Shown: piece by piece, positions 46,983 through 56,620 of the stretch
Layout: every line of letters begins with the position of its first letter
Numbering within the stretch: the stretch's first letter is position 1
Assembly: GCA_011050615.1 (NCBI GenBank)
Contig: DRFJ01000055.1
Span: 42,679-106,678, forward strand
DNA: 64,000 bases
Direction of reading: 5' to 3'
DNA from: Bacteroidota bacterium
Lineage (GTDB): Bacteria > Bacteroidota > Bacteroidia > Bacteroidales > VadinHA17
Notes under the pieces: model-generated
Databases searched by the model: none
What the model was told of the DNA's origin: nothing
Seen by the model: only the letters and a program-made list of their open reading frames with translations
Program-made: the position numbers and the translations under genes

Positions 46983-49840
46983 ACTTTCCTGTTGCACAGC
47001 ATGTTATAAGGGCAATAGCGGCATTTCTGACTGTCAGAAGTCATTTCAATATCAACCGCGGGATTAAAAATATCAGAAAGGATTTTCATAAGACCTCCCA
47101 GAAAAGTATCCCTTACTGCAGCATAGGATTCAAGGCTGCCCCTGCCCTCACCGTTTTTTACAGAAAAGATATCGGAAAAATCATCATCGAAGATTTTTCT
47201 CACGGGGTAAAGTGAAGGTCTCAGGCTATTCACTTCGGTGTTTTGCATATACAGCTCACAGTAAAGAAGAGTCTGGAAGGCTGCGCTGTTCCTGTTTTTC
47301 TCACCATAATCAAATAAACTGTCAATATCTTTTATTTCCACACTGTCTGCCCCCGATTTGTAATCGAGTATCCTGTGTACCCCTAGTGAGCGGTCAATCC
47401 TGTCAATATTCCCTCCAAGGGGTATTTCCCGGGTCATACCATTAACCCGGGCTGTTACCGATCCCTTATAATTTTCTTCCAGAGAAACAATTTCAAAGGG
47501 GGCATACTTTGTATCAGCTTTAAGTATTTGCCGGGTCATGTTTTCGATAATACTTGTAATAACAAGGTTTTTGCCTCTTATCTCGCCGGGGCTGTTCTTC
47601 ATAAACACCTTCCTGAAGGCTTTCTCAGCCATCTTCCCCAGATTGGCCTCCCCGGAGAGAATGTCGTTAATATCCGCCTTGCTAAGTACTTTACCCACAT
47701 AGGGAAAATAAATTTCCTTCATCACATGGTGAAGCATATTTCCGAATGCCAGTGGATCAACTTCCTCCAGGACTTCTTCAGCTTCCTGAAGTCCTGCGAT
47801 ATACCTGTAATAGAATTTCATTTTGCATGATATCCATGTATTGATACCACTTGGTGACAGGTATTTTGATGTGCCCCCGTCAAGATATAAAGATGAAATG
47901 GCCTCGTTTACAAGGGGTGTTCTTTCGATCCTGTCCTTTACTCTGGCAGCAGGCAGTATATTAAACCTGGTATTCCTGAAAGCAGCAGCATATTTCTCAT
48001 CATATTTAATCTGGAGCAGGAACCTGCTCATCTCACCGCTGCGAAGGCCGTCAGTACTGCTGTTATAGATAAAACTAACATTCCGGGCCCTTTGCAGGAG
48101 CCTGTAAAAATAATAGGCAAATATTGAATCAGAATGTCTTATCGTAGGCAATCCAAAGGCCTCTCTCAGGTTATAGGGAATGTATGAATTACCTGCAGGT
48201 GATTTAGGTATTTTCCCCTCATTGGCTGACAGGAATATAATATTCTTAAAATCCAGTGATCTTGTTTCAAGGATGCCCATTACCTGTAATCCCTGCAGGG
48301 GTTCACCGCTGAAAGGTATAATGACCTGTCTCATTATTCTATCTATTAGCCTGTAATACAGATCAATCCCAAGACACATCCCTGTATCTTCCATTATAAG
48401 GCTAAGCTGATTCAGTGGCAAGATAAGGCTGTATATATATTCCTGCTGCAGCTTTAGTCTTGAATTATTACCATCCTTTTCCGCTTGATAATCTTCGAAG
48501 AGTTCCACCACCTTTGACAGCACATCCTGCAGGTAGGTTCTGTTATTAAAGACATCAGTAAAAATCAGTTCAAACAATTCATTCAGCAAAAGAGAGTTTC
48601 TGTTTATCCTTAGAAGATTTCTTTCCCTGATTTCATTTATTACAGAGCCTGCATCAGCGGGGAAATTAAAAATTACATACTGGTGTTGCAGTATATTAAT
48701 TACATCATTGTAATAAAAGGTAATGCCACCGGTCCCTTCAGTCCTGTTTTTATGAAGTCGAAGCAACTGGTGTACGAGGCTGTATACCGGGGTATGAAAT
48801 AAGGGGTAGCCCATTGTAACATTAATGTTTCTTACAGTTTCCGGCAAACTGTTGAGAACGGGCACCAGTAAATTTTCATCGGCAAGGATAATTGCTGTCT
48901 CATTCGGATTATCATTTACCACGGTATCGTTTATCAGAGAAGGTATGAGCTTGGCCTGAGCAACTTCGGAAGGAGCTGAATATACCCTTATCCGGCACCC
49001 CGTTTCTCTGTTTAAATAATATTCTTTCTCCTGGGGGAATTCATCTATGTTCTGCCTTATAAAATGTCCGGCTTCATGATCCCTATTATTCAAATAATAA
49101 GGATCATAATCCCAGTAAAATTTCGCCCTGTCCGATTTTCTCAATTCTCCCAGAATTGTTTTTTCACACTTATTAAGCGCATTGAATCCCACAAAGTGAA
49201 ACAGGTGTATTTCCTCCTTCCACCCGGCCGGTGAAGCTTTTACCATTTCAACCTGTTCCCGGGATATCATTCCCTCATAAGCCAGGCCCTTTGATTTAAG
49301 GATTTTATTGAAATTTCTGTAAACGGCGGGCAGAGTTTCCCAGACATTAAGAAAATCCTTTTTCTCCCCCGTCATATTCGAAACCTCAAAATTAGTCCAG
49401 AACTGTTTAATAATTGCGATGACATTTTCGTCGAGCCCCCCGAATTTCTGATCAATCTCCTTAATATCTGCCAGATTGGTAAAGAGTAAATCAGGATCGA
49501 CGAGATATTTATCTATATCATTAAAATCGCCCAGGAGCATTTCTCCCCAGTGGTAAAATTCATCAAATGACTTCTTCATGTTCCCGGTTTCGGTATAAAC
49601 CTTATATAATTCATATACCAGTTGAACCGGTTCACCCTCCTTCAGGTTGCTCTGTCCGCTTAAGAGGCTGCTGATTGTCTGCAGTGAAGGCATAAACAGG
49701 GGTTTGTATATCAACTCTGACAAATACTTCCTGAAAAACAGTATGGAGCGGTTATTCGGGAATACCACGCAATGATCGGCAAGGGCGTTCCCATATTCGG
49801 ACAGCAGGTCTGATGCAATGTCTTTTAAGAATATTCTCAT
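46979..49840 (-). CDS. AddB-like PD-(D/E)XK nuclease
   Basis: A 953-residue partner subunit of an AddAB-type helicase-nuclease, which resects double-strand breaks for recombination. Its N-terminal helicase-like part is degenerate, as expected for AddB. The C-terminal RecB-family nuclease has His in [13 protein letters not shown], Asp in NIDRIDRS and DYKSG (the D-x-K motif). The iron-sulfur cysteines are in [11 protein letters not shown] and [10 protein letters not shown]. It overlaps the radical SAM gene by four bases and the order is addA, radical SAM, addB in one operon. Confidence 0.88.
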   Translation of the reverse strand: MRIFLKDIASDLLSEYGNALADHCVVFPNNRSILFFRKYLSELIYKPLFMPSLQTISSLLSGQSNLKEGEPVQLVYELYKVYTETGNMKKSFDEFYHWGEMLLGDFNDIDKYLVDPDLLFTNLADIKEIDQKFGGLDENVIAIIKQFWTNFEVSNMTGEKKDFLNVWETLPAVYRNFNKILKSKGLAYEGMISREQVEMVKASPAGWKEEIHLFHFVGFNALNKCEKTILGELRKSDRAKFYWDYDPYYLNNRDHEAGHFIRQNIDEFPQEKEYYLNRETGCRIRVYSAPSEVAQAKLIPSLINDTVVNDNPNETAIILADENLLVPVLNSLPETVRNINVTMGYPLFHTPVYSLVHQLLRLHKNRTEGTGGITFYYNDVINILQHQYVIFNFPADAGSVINEIRERNLLRINRNSLLLNELFELIFTDVFNNRTYLQDVLSKVVELFEDYQAEKDGNNSRLKLQQEYIYSLILPLNQLSLIMEDTGMCLGIDLYYRLIDRIMRQVIIPFSGEPLQGLQVMGILETRSLDFKNIIFLSANEGKIPKSPAGNSYIPYNLREAFGLPTIRHSDSIFAYYFYRLLQRARNVSFIYNSSTDGLRSGEMSRFLLQIKYDEKYAAAFRNTRFNILPAARVKDRIERTPLVNEAISSLYLDGGTSKYLSPSGINTWISCKMKFYYRYIAGLQEAEEVLEEVDPLAFGNMLHHVMKEIYFPYVGKVLSKADINDILSGEANLGKMAEKAFRKVFMKNSPGEIRGKNLVITSIIENMTRQILKADTKYAPFEIVSLEENYKGSVTARVNGMTREIPLGGNIDRIDRSLGVHRILDYKSGADSVEIKDIDSLFDYGEKNRNSAAFQTLLYCELYMQNTEVNSLRPSLYPVRKIFDDDFSDIFSVKNGEGRGSLESYAAVRDTFLGGLMKILSDIFNPAVDIEMTSDSQKCRYCPYNMLCNRKV

Positions 49841-50832
49841 AGTGATTTGTCCCGGATTTTTTTCTGTGAGGGGGTATATAGCCTTCCCTGCCAGGTATTA
49901 AGTTCTTCAAGCCTCTTTTCAAATAATCTTACCATCTCTTCCGACCTCAGCCTGCCCCATCCTCTGTCTCTTATAAGATGCGGACTTGATTCTCCCGTAA
50001 ACCGCTCAACAATAATTCCAGGATTCAGTTTTTCCAAAAACTCAACAAGAAAATCCCTGTATTCTTCCCAGGTAAAGAGATCAAAATCTTCCGGATTTGA
50101 CCTGTATTCTTCCTCCATTTTTGTTCCTGCAATAATCTGTAACTGGTGAAATTTCACGGTCTTGAGAGGCAGGTCTGAAATAATCCCTGCTTCATTCATC
50201 ATATCTTCCCGTGATTCGCCCGGCAGTCCAAAAATGAAATGAGCACCTGTGTTAATACCCTTTGCTGCAGTTTTTTCAAGAGCTGCCACAGAAGAAGCAA
50301 AACCGTGTCCCCGGTTTACCCTCTCCAGGGTGCGGTCGTAACACGATTCAAGGCCATATTCCACAGCAAGGTAATGATCTGACCCAAGGTAAGCAAGGTG
50401 GTCAAGGAGTTCATCAGAGATGCAATCAGGCCTGGTACCGATTATTAACCCGGTAACTCCCGGGTACCGTAAAGCTTCTTCATACTTCTTTTTAAGCTCA
50501 TCAAGGGCTGCATATGTATTGGTATATGACTGGAAGTATGCCAGGTAAGCTACTGATTTCCTGTATCTCTTTGAGTGAAATGAAATACCCTTTTCTATCT
50601 GTTCGGTAATGCTTATATCAGGTGTGCAATATGAAGGACTGAAAGCATCGTTATTACAGAAGGTGCAACCACCTGTTCCAAGTGTGCCATCCCTGTTTGG
50701 GCATGTAAATCCGGCATCTATGCTAAGTTTCTGCACCCTGCCTCCAAAAAGGGTTTTGAAGTAATTGGAATATGCATTAAACCTGCGTTCATGCCCCCAG
50801 GGAAAGCTATGTATCTTAGTGTTTTTCATCAT
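49837..50832 (-). CDS. Radical SAM protein, TIGR01212/YhcC family
   Basis: A 331-residue radical SAM protein. The characteristic long-spaced cluster motif is in GFTCPNRDGTLGTGGCTFCNN, followed by IIGTRPDCISDELL, YGLESCYDRTLERVNRGH and HFIFGLPGESREDM. The family (YhcC) has no settled function. Start and stop overlap both neighbours by four bases, placing it inside the addA-addB operon. Whether it serves DNA repair or is a passenger is unknown. Confidence 0.9.
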   Translation of the reverse strand: MMKNTKIHSFPWGHERRFNAYSNYFKTLFGGRVQKLSIDAGFTCPNRDGTLGTGGCTFCNNDAFSPSYCTPDISITEQIEKGISFHSKRYRKSVAYLAYFQSYTNTYAALDELKKKYEEALRYPGVTGLIIGTRPDCISDELLDHLAYLGSDHYLAVEYGLESCYDRTLERVNRGHGFASSVAALEKTAAKGINTGAHFIFGLPGESREDMMNEAGIISDLPLKTVKFHQLQIIAGTKMEEEYRSNPEDFDLFTWEEYRDFLVEFLEKLNPGIIVERFTGESSPHLIRDRGWGRLRSEEMVRLFEKRLEELNTWQGRLYTPSQKKIRDKSL

Positions 50833-53800
50833 ACGGCAACCACTCTTGACTGATCAACATACCATAAAAAAGCTTCAACTCTCTCATAGCCCATGGCAGT
50901 GAGCAAATCTTTATACTCTCCAACCTGCTTTCTGTGAACCATGAGTTCATTTCCGAATTTAAAATCAACAATAATAATCCTGTCTTCTTCAAAGATTATC
51001 CTGTCAGGTCTCCTCACAGGGCCTCCCGGCACAAGAATATCTTTTTCCCGTTTTACCCTGACATCTTCTGTGAACCATTCTTTTACATCCTCATGTTCAA
51101 GGGCCTTCAATATTTTATCACGTATATCCCGGTATTCTTCATATCTGATTACGCCTTTCTTCAGATAATGTCTTACGGCTTCATCAACATCCCCTGCCGT
51201 ATTCACCGATGCCAGTATTTCATGCATCAGCAGACCATAATGTCTTTTTCCGTCCTTTCCTTCTTTTCTTCCTGGAAAAAAAGATTTACCATGCAATTTA
51301 AGTCTGAGCCTGTCATCATTTATTATGAGGGGATAATCAATTACAGGATCATCCGGATTTTTTTCTTCTCCGGCAGTTTTTACCGGTACCTTCCCGAATG
51401 CAAAGATGCCTGTTTCCCTGTCAAGGTATTTAGTGAATCCAAGCTTGTTTCCTGAATTAGAATCCGAGAAGATATCAAAAAGGTAGGCCCCGGCAGTTTT
51501 ACCCCTTTTTGTACACAGAAGGTTCCCGTAAAGACATTCCCGTGCCCTGGTAAAAGCGACGTAAAGTATATTCATTTTGTCTATTGCAGCCCTGCCCAGT
51601 TCATCCTGGTAAAAATCTCTGAAGTAAGTATCCATGAAGTCTTTTTTCATGTTTACCGGCACGGCTCCCAGTTTATTGAGTAAGTGTTGATCGGAATAAA
51701 TCCATAAAAAGGGATTCACTTCATGTCTGAAGGTCCAGGATATAAAAGGCAATACTACCACCCTGAACTGCAGGCCCTTTGATTTATGTATTGTCATAAG
51801 CTGCATTGCATCACTCTGGTCTGTTGATGATACTGAGCGCTTATGTCCTTCATTTTCCCACCATTCAAGAAAGGCAGGAAGGTCGTTAGTCTCGGTACCT
51901 GCAAATTCAAGCACACTATTCTGCAGGGTGTTCAGATAGGGTTTGGCATGATCAATCTTATTAAGCCCGGTGTAATCGATCAGCCTGTCAATTATTTCAT
52001 AAACGGACAGATAGCGTATAATGTCAAGGAAACTGTCAAAGTCTTCTTGACCTTCCTTGCCCATGATATGCACGCTGTTGTCGTGGAGGAAGAGTGGTCT
52101 GTCAATCGTGCTGCTTCCGAAAGAAAGAAGGTAATGCTGGTGCATGACTGCATAGTTCACTTTATCCTCTTTATTTACCAGGTATTTTAACACTGACACC
52201 AGGAAGATTATTACCGGGGAGCTGTCAAGAAGGAGGGAATCCTGTGATATGACGTGGTAAGAGTATTTCGGATTATGGTGTTCTGATGAAGCATGCCGGC
52301 TTATCCTGTCAATAACTTCCTGTCCTTCGTTTCGTGTTCGTACAAGTATTCCTATATCACATGCCCTGTACCCCCTGTCCTGAATGTCTTCTATTATACC
52401 CGGCAGATCGTCAAGCGCCTTTTGTTTACCTTCATCCTCATGATCATACATTTTCATCCTTACATAGCCATCCATGTATTTCCCTGGATCGCCCTGGACC
52501 GCATCGGCATATACTTTAGTAATGATATTGGCATCCAGTTCCATATCTTTCTCCACCCTGCCCGGCAATTCTGAAAAAATCGCATTGTTGAACCGGATTA
52601 TATTAGCGGCACTTCTCCAGTTTTTCTCAAGGCTTACAGTCTCAAACGACTCAGGATGAAACGATTCACCAATACGATCGAAAATTTCCCAGTCGCTATT
52701 CCTCCACCTGTAGATTGACTGTTTTATGTCACCCACCACCAGGCTGTCTTCACCTTCTGCTATACTGTTATATATCAGTGGAAGAAAATTTTCCCACTGA
52801 ACCCTTGATGTATCCTGGAATTCATCAATCATGAAATTTTTATACCTGTTTCCCATTTTTTCGTAGATAAACGGGGCCTGGTCAGATGCAATAATTCGAC
52901 GAAGAATATCTCCTGCATCAGAAAGCAGGAACTTATTCTGTTCTGTGAGCAATTTCCTTGTTCTTACTGCAATATCATTCAATATTCCAAGGGTGTACAG
53001 GTTTTCAAGAACCAGCTTTACCGAGTTATAAAGAACAATATTGTCCCGGTATTCTTTAGCCACAGATTTAACACATGTGTCAAGCCCGGCTTCCAGGGCC
53101 GCTTTCAGCTCGCTTGCTGGTGCTGCACCGGAAAAGTACTTATGTTCATCAGCAGCTGCTCCCATTGCCCTGAAGCTTATTCCCGGTATACTATTCACAG
53201 CTTCCGCAAGAAACTTCATTATTGACCTGTTTTTCAGGTAGAGCATACCTGCTTCCACCCCATTACTGCCGAGGATATCAAGAGCTTCACCTGCCAGGCT
53301 GCTTAAACGCTTCCTGAAAGAATTCAGAAAGGTGTGCATATCTGATATTGCTGACTTCAGCTTCTCTTTATCTTCATTTATATAGCCTTTATCGTGAAGT
53401 ATCCTGTATTTCTCCCTGAAAATTTCCCGGCCCAGCGACAGTATTTTATTTTTAAGATTCCAGCTCTTACCTTCGAGTATTTCCCTGTGGCTGAATTCAA
53501 TAAGCCAGTCAAGCAATTGCCTGTCACCTTCTGCATCCTTAAGCAATTCATCAACAGCCTGCAGTAAGATCATTTCAGAGTCGAGGATAACATTGAAGCC
53601 TGCCTGCAATCCTGATTCGCGTGCAAATGATCTGAGCACTTTCTGGAAAAAGCTGTCAATTGTGCCAACTGAAAAACGTGAATAATCGTGCAGTAATTGG
53701 TTTAAGATTGAGGAGGCATCTTCCCTGACCCGAACTTCATTCTTACCTGTTGATTCTGTTATTAACTCCAGGTATTCCGATTTCTCCCCACACGCTAGGA

Positions 53801-53984
53801 GGTAAAGATTATGCAGTATCCTTTCCTTCATCTCTGCTGTTGCCTTGTTGGTAAATGTTACTGCAAGAATATGCCTGTAGCTCTGCGGATCCCTGAACAG
53901 AGCCTGCAGATATATGCCAGCCAGCTTAAAAGTCTTACCCGAACCGGCAGATGCACTATAACGTATGAGAATTCCTGGTCTCAT
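50829..53984 (-). CDS. AddA-like UvrD/Rep helicase-nuclease
   Basis: A 1051-residue protein with a full UvrD-type motor: Walker A SASAGSGKTFKLA, motif II in MIDEFQDTSRVQW, GDIKQSIYRWRNSDWE, LMTIHKSKGLQFRVVVLPF and YVAFTRARECLYG. The C-terminal RecB nuclease has GLLMHEILASV and VDFKFGNEL. It moves on DNA and cuts one strand at breaks, with the AddB-like product 1 kb downstream. It is the first gene of the three-gene operon. Confidence 0.93.
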   Translation of the reverse strand: MRPGILIRYSASAGSGKTFKLAGIYLQALFRDPQSYRHILAVTFTNKATAEMKERILHNLYLLACGEKSEYLELITESTGKNEVRVREDASSILNQLLHDYSRFSVGTIDSFFQKVLRSFARESGLQAGFNVILDSEMILLQAVDELLKDAEGDRQLLDWLIEFSHREILEGKSWNLKNKILSLGREIFREKYRILHDKGYINEDKEKLKSAISDMHTFLNSFRKRLSSLAGEALDILGSNGVEAGMLYLKNRSIMKFLAEAVNSIPGISFRAMGAAADEHKYFSGAAPASELKAALEAGLDTCVKSVAKEYRDNIVLYNSVKLVLENLYTLGILNDIAVRTRKLLTEQNKFLLSDAGDILRRIIASDQAPFIYEKMGNRYKNFMIDEFQDTSRVQWENFLPLIYNSIAEGEDSLVVGDIKQSIYRWRNSDWEIFDRIGESFHPESFETVSLEKNWRSAANIIRFNNAIFSELPGRVEKDMELDANIITKVYADAVQGDPGKYMDGYVRMKMYDHEDEGKQKALDDLPGIIEDIQDRGYRACDIGILVRTRNEGQEVIDRISRHASSEHHNPKYSYHVISQDSLLLDSSPVIIFLVSVLKYLVNKEDKVNYAVMHQHYLLSFGSSTIDRPLFLHDNSVHIMGKEGQEDFDSFLDIIRYLSVYEIIDRLIDYTGLNKIDHAKPYLNTLQNSVLEFAGTETNDLPAFLEWWENEGHKRSVSSTDQSDAMQLMTIHKSKGLQFRVVVLPFISWTFRHEVNPFLWIYSDQHLLNKLGAVPVNMKKDFMDTYFRDFYQDELGRAAIDKMNILYVAFTRARECLYGNLLCTKRGKTAGAYLFDIFSDSNSGNKLGFTKYLDRETGIFAFGKVPVKTAGEEKNPDDPVIDYPLIINDDRLRLKLHGKSFFPGRKEGKDGKRHYGLLMHEILASVNTAGDVDEAVRHYLKKGVIRYEEYRDIRDKILKALEHEDVKEWFTEDVRVKREKDILVPGGPVRRPDRIIFEEDRIIIVDFKFGNELMVHRKQVGEYKDLLTAMGYERVEAFLWYVDQSRVVAV

Positions 53985-54095
53985 GAGAAAGATAAATATA
54001 CCTATTTTTTAACTGGTAAGACGGGAATTGTTCATCATATTTACTAACATATTCACTCATTTTTCTTATTTTTATTAAGAATAATCCACCTGATT
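53985..54095. other. Divergent promoter region
   Basis: This 111-base AT-rich gap lies between the addA-like and GNAT genes. I see no clean TAnnTTTG box or hairpin. Confidence 0.4.
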
Positions 54096-54575
54096 ATGAA
54101 GATATCGTACAGAGAAGCAAATGAAAAGGACATACCTGTTATTCACAGGTTTATAAAGGAGCTGGCAAAGTATGAAAAACTGGAGCATGAGGTTGTTGCG
54201 AGCAGGGAATCTTTAAGGGAATCACTCTTTGGTGATCGTTCCTATGCTGAGGTGGTGCTGGCCGAAGTCAATGGCAAGGAGGCAGGATTTGTTTTATTTT
54301 TCCATAACTATTCAACCTTCCTGGCCAGGCCGGGGATATACATAGAGGACCTATATGTGAGGCCTGAATACAGGGGTAAGGGATTAGGCAAGGGATTGCT
54401 CCGCCATATTGCATCGCTTGCACTCGAAAGAGATTGCGGCCGGGTTGAATGGTGGGTGCTTAACTGGAATCCTGCCCGCAAATTTTATGACAGCCTTGGA
54501 GCCACAGCAATGAACGAATGGGTAGTTTACAGGCTTACTGGAGACAAATTGGCTGAGCTGGCTTCAGGTAAATAG
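54096..54575 (+). CDS. GNAT acetyltransferase, SSAT-like
   Basis: A 159-residue acetyl-CoA-dependent N-acetyltransferase. The CoA loop is RPEYRGKGLGKGLL, preceded by IEDLYV, with the conserved C-terminal WWVLNWNPARKFYDSLGAT. The pattern is that of spermidine/spermine or thialysine acetyltransferases (SAT1-like), so a polyamine or amino acid amine is a plausible substrate. Its stop lies one base from the mnmA stop. Confidence 0.85.
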   Translation: MKISYREANEKDIPVIHRFIKELAKYEKLEHEVVASRESLRESLFGDRSYAEVVLAEVNGKEAGFVLFFHNYSTFLARPGIYIEDLYVRPEYRGKGLGKGLLRHIASLALERDCGRVEWWVLNWNPARKFYDSLGATAMNEWVVYRLTGDKLAELASGK

Positions 54576-54576
54576 C

Positions 54577-55776
54577 TTAGGAAGAAATAACACCTGAACC
54601 TAAAAGTTCATCACCTGCATACCATGCGGCAAACTGCCCGGGAGCAATACCACGTTGCAGCTTATCAAATATTATGTACATCCCTCCTTCCCTCCTGTAC
54701 AATTTTGCTTTCTCCAGCGCCTGACGGTAGCGAATCCTGACATCATACTCCCTGATTTCGCCTTTTTTCATGCTCATGTCAGGCCGGATCCAGTGTATAT
54801 CTTCTTCTTTTACCAGCAGGCCCTTCCTGTGCAGGCCGGGGTGATTCTGACCTTCGCCGACATAGATAATATTATTGTTGCTGTCAACCGACAATACAAA
54901 AAGTGGTTCCTTATAACCGCCTATATTAATACCCTTTCTCTGTCCGACCGTGAAATAATGAGCCCCGTTATGTTTACCTATCGTAAGTCCGCAGCCGGGA
55001 TTATAGGTATAGGGACCAGACATTTCGCCCAGTCTTTCATCACTAATCCCATCCTCTGGTAGTCCCCGGCCATAAGCAGGAAAATCCCAGCCGGCAGGTA
55101 TAATTACTGTCCTTCCCGTCCTGGGTTTGAGTTGCTGCTGGAGAAAGGTTGGAAGATCAACCTTACCGATAAAGCATATACCCTGTGAGTCCTTCCTCGT
55201 GGCAGTTGGCAACTTGAGTTGGGCTGCCAGTTCACGCACTTCTGCCTTGGTCATGTTTCCTATCGGGAAAACAGCGCCGGCCAGCTGGTCCTGGGTTACC
55301 TGGCAAAGGAAATAACTCTGGTCTTTCTTAGGGTCCTCTCCTGCCAGCAAACGGTGTATCATCCTCCTGTTTACAAATACAGTTTCCTTGCGACAGTAAT
55401 GACCCGTGGCTACAAGCTTTATACCCATATTGTGTGCTTCTTTCACAAAAGAGTCAAACTTGATTTCACGGTTACACAATATATCAGGATTGGGAGTCCT
55501 GCCGGCCTCATATTCGGAAAACATATAATCTACCACTCTCCTTTTGTATGGCCCGCTGAGATCAACACTGAGAAAAGGTATCCCTATTTTTTCCGCCACC
55601 ATTTCCGCAAACATAATGTCATCTTCATATGTACAATCACCTTCAAGAACACCTGTTGTATCATGCCAGTTCTTCATGAACAGTCCAGTAACATCGTAAC
55701 CCTGTTCCTTTAATACCCAGGCTGCTACGCTTGAATCAACGCCTCCGGATAAACCTATGACAACTTTCTTTTTCAT
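54577..55776 (-). CDS. mnmA: tRNA 2-thiouridylase MnmA
   Basis: An enzyme of about 399 residues that thiolates U34 of tRNA-Lys, -Glu and -Gln. The PP-loop GLSGGVDSSVAA starts six residues in. NREIKFDSF, TGHYCRK, the catalytic Cys in KDSQGICFIGKVDLP and the C-terminal beta-barrel follow. I place the start at ATG 55776 (MKKKVVIG). A longer frame exists, but the promoter lies just 5' of this ATG. Confidence 0.96.
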   Translation of the reverse strand: MKKKVVIGLSGGVDSSVAAWVLKEQGYDVTGLFMKNWHDTTGVLEGDCTYEDDIMFAEMVAEKIGIPFLSVDLSGPYKRRVVDYMFSEYEAGRTPNPDILCNREIKFDSFVKEAHNMGIKLVATGHYCRKETVFVNRRMIHRLLAGEDPKKDQSYFLCQVTQDQLAGAVFPIGNMTKAEVRELAAQLKLPTATRKDSQGICFIGKVDLPTFLQQQLKPRTGRTVIIPAGWDFPAYGRGLPEDGISDERLGEMSGPYTYNPGCGLTIGKHNGAHYFTVGQRKGINIGGYKEPLFVLSVDSNNNIIYVGEGQNHPGLHRKGLLVKEEDIHWIRPDMSMKKGEIREYDVRIRYRQALEKAKLYRREGGMYIIFDKLQRGIAPGQFAAWYAGDELLGSGVISS

Positions 55777-55782
55777 CAGATG

Positions 55783-55814
55783 CAAATATACCAACATTTA
55801 AAAGCCCCTACAAA
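55783..55814 (-). promoter_or_regulatory. mnmA promoter giving a near-leaderless mRNA
   Basis: On the minus strand TTTG (plus 55811-55814) and TATATTTG (plus 55783-55790) are 20 bases apart, an ideal Bacteroidota promoter. The mnmA ATG starts only six bases after the -7 box, so the transcript would begin at or within a base or two of the start codon. Confidence 0.7.
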
Positions 55815-55921
55815 CTAAGTATTGATATGCAAAATTATGCTGATCCCTTAGGATGAAAATAAGGATGATTTATTATATAATTGTAAAATACCGCCTGTAA
55901 TTTTTTTAAACTCTCACATAT
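55815..55921. other. Region upstream of the AOR/TRAP operon
   Basis: This AT-rich gap lies between mnmA and the Tat ferredoxin gene. A TAATTTTTTTAA tract near 55898 resembles but does not match a -7 box. No hairpin or repeat is evident. Confidence 0.35.
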
Positions 55922-56620
55922 ATGGAAGACATTTTCATCACCAAAAAACAGAGCAGAAGGCATTTTCTTTCGCGCATAACTTATGGTGCAGGAGGTTTAA
56001 TACTCCTGGGAAGCTATGGCTTCTCCATCAAAAGAGACAGCCTTACAGGTAATATAAGAGCAATAGCGGTTGATTTTGAGAAATGTACCGGTTGCCGTAC
56101 CTGTGAATCTGTATGTGCAGCTTACAATAACAAGGTAATGGTTAATGGTGAACTGATAAACGGGCCGGGTAATCCTGCCCTGTCAAACATAAGGGTTTAT
56201 CATTTCAATCCCGATGTTGATATCCCTTCAACATGTGCTCTTTGTGATGATGCGCCATGTGTTGAGGCTTGCCCGGTAGAACCTCACCCGGAAACAGGCC
56301 GTAAGGCTCTTTACAGGGATGAAAAGCTTCATACTATAGTTAACGATCCTGAAAGATGCATTGGCTGCCAGAGCTGTGCCTTTGCCTGTGCCCAGAAAAG
56401 GGCAGGTGTAATCCATCCCGATCCTGAAACGGGTAACCCGAGATTCATGTGCACACTCTGTGGTGGTGATCCCCAGTGTGTCAAATACTGCCCGTATGAC
56501 GCTCTGAAGTATATTGAAATGCCGGCAGACAGGAATCTGGATAAGCTGGCACCAGAAAAGCTTGCTGAGATAATGATAGATAAATTCTACAACTTTAAAA
56601 AAGGGGAACAGCAGATATGA
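55922..56620 (+). CDS. Tat-exported ferredoxin-like subunit with four [4Fe-4S] sites
   Basis: A 232-residue electron-transfer protein of the HybA/DmsB/NrfC type. Residues 9-32 form a twin-arginine signal (QSRRHFLSR followed by AGGLILLGSYGF). Four Cys groups, 16 cysteines in all, are present: KCTGCRTCESVC, TCALCDDAPCVEAC, RCIGCQSCAFAC and MCTLCGGDPQCVKYC. It should work with the AOR-family enzyme whose ATG overlaps its stop by four bases. The catalytic subunit has no signal peptide, so the pair may cross the inner membrane together. It opens a five-gene operon. Confidence 0.92.
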   Translation: MEDIFITKKQSRRHFLSRITYGAGGLILLGSYGFSIKRDSLTGNIRAIAVDFEKCTGCRTCESVCAAYNNKVMVNGELINGPGNPALSNIRVYHFNPDVDIPSTCALCDDAPCVEACPVEPHPETGRKALYRDEKLHTIVNDPERCIGCQSCAFACAQKRAGVIHPDPETGNPRFMCTLCGGDPQCVKYCPYDALKYIEMPADRNLDKLAPEKLAEIMIDKFYNFKKGEQQI

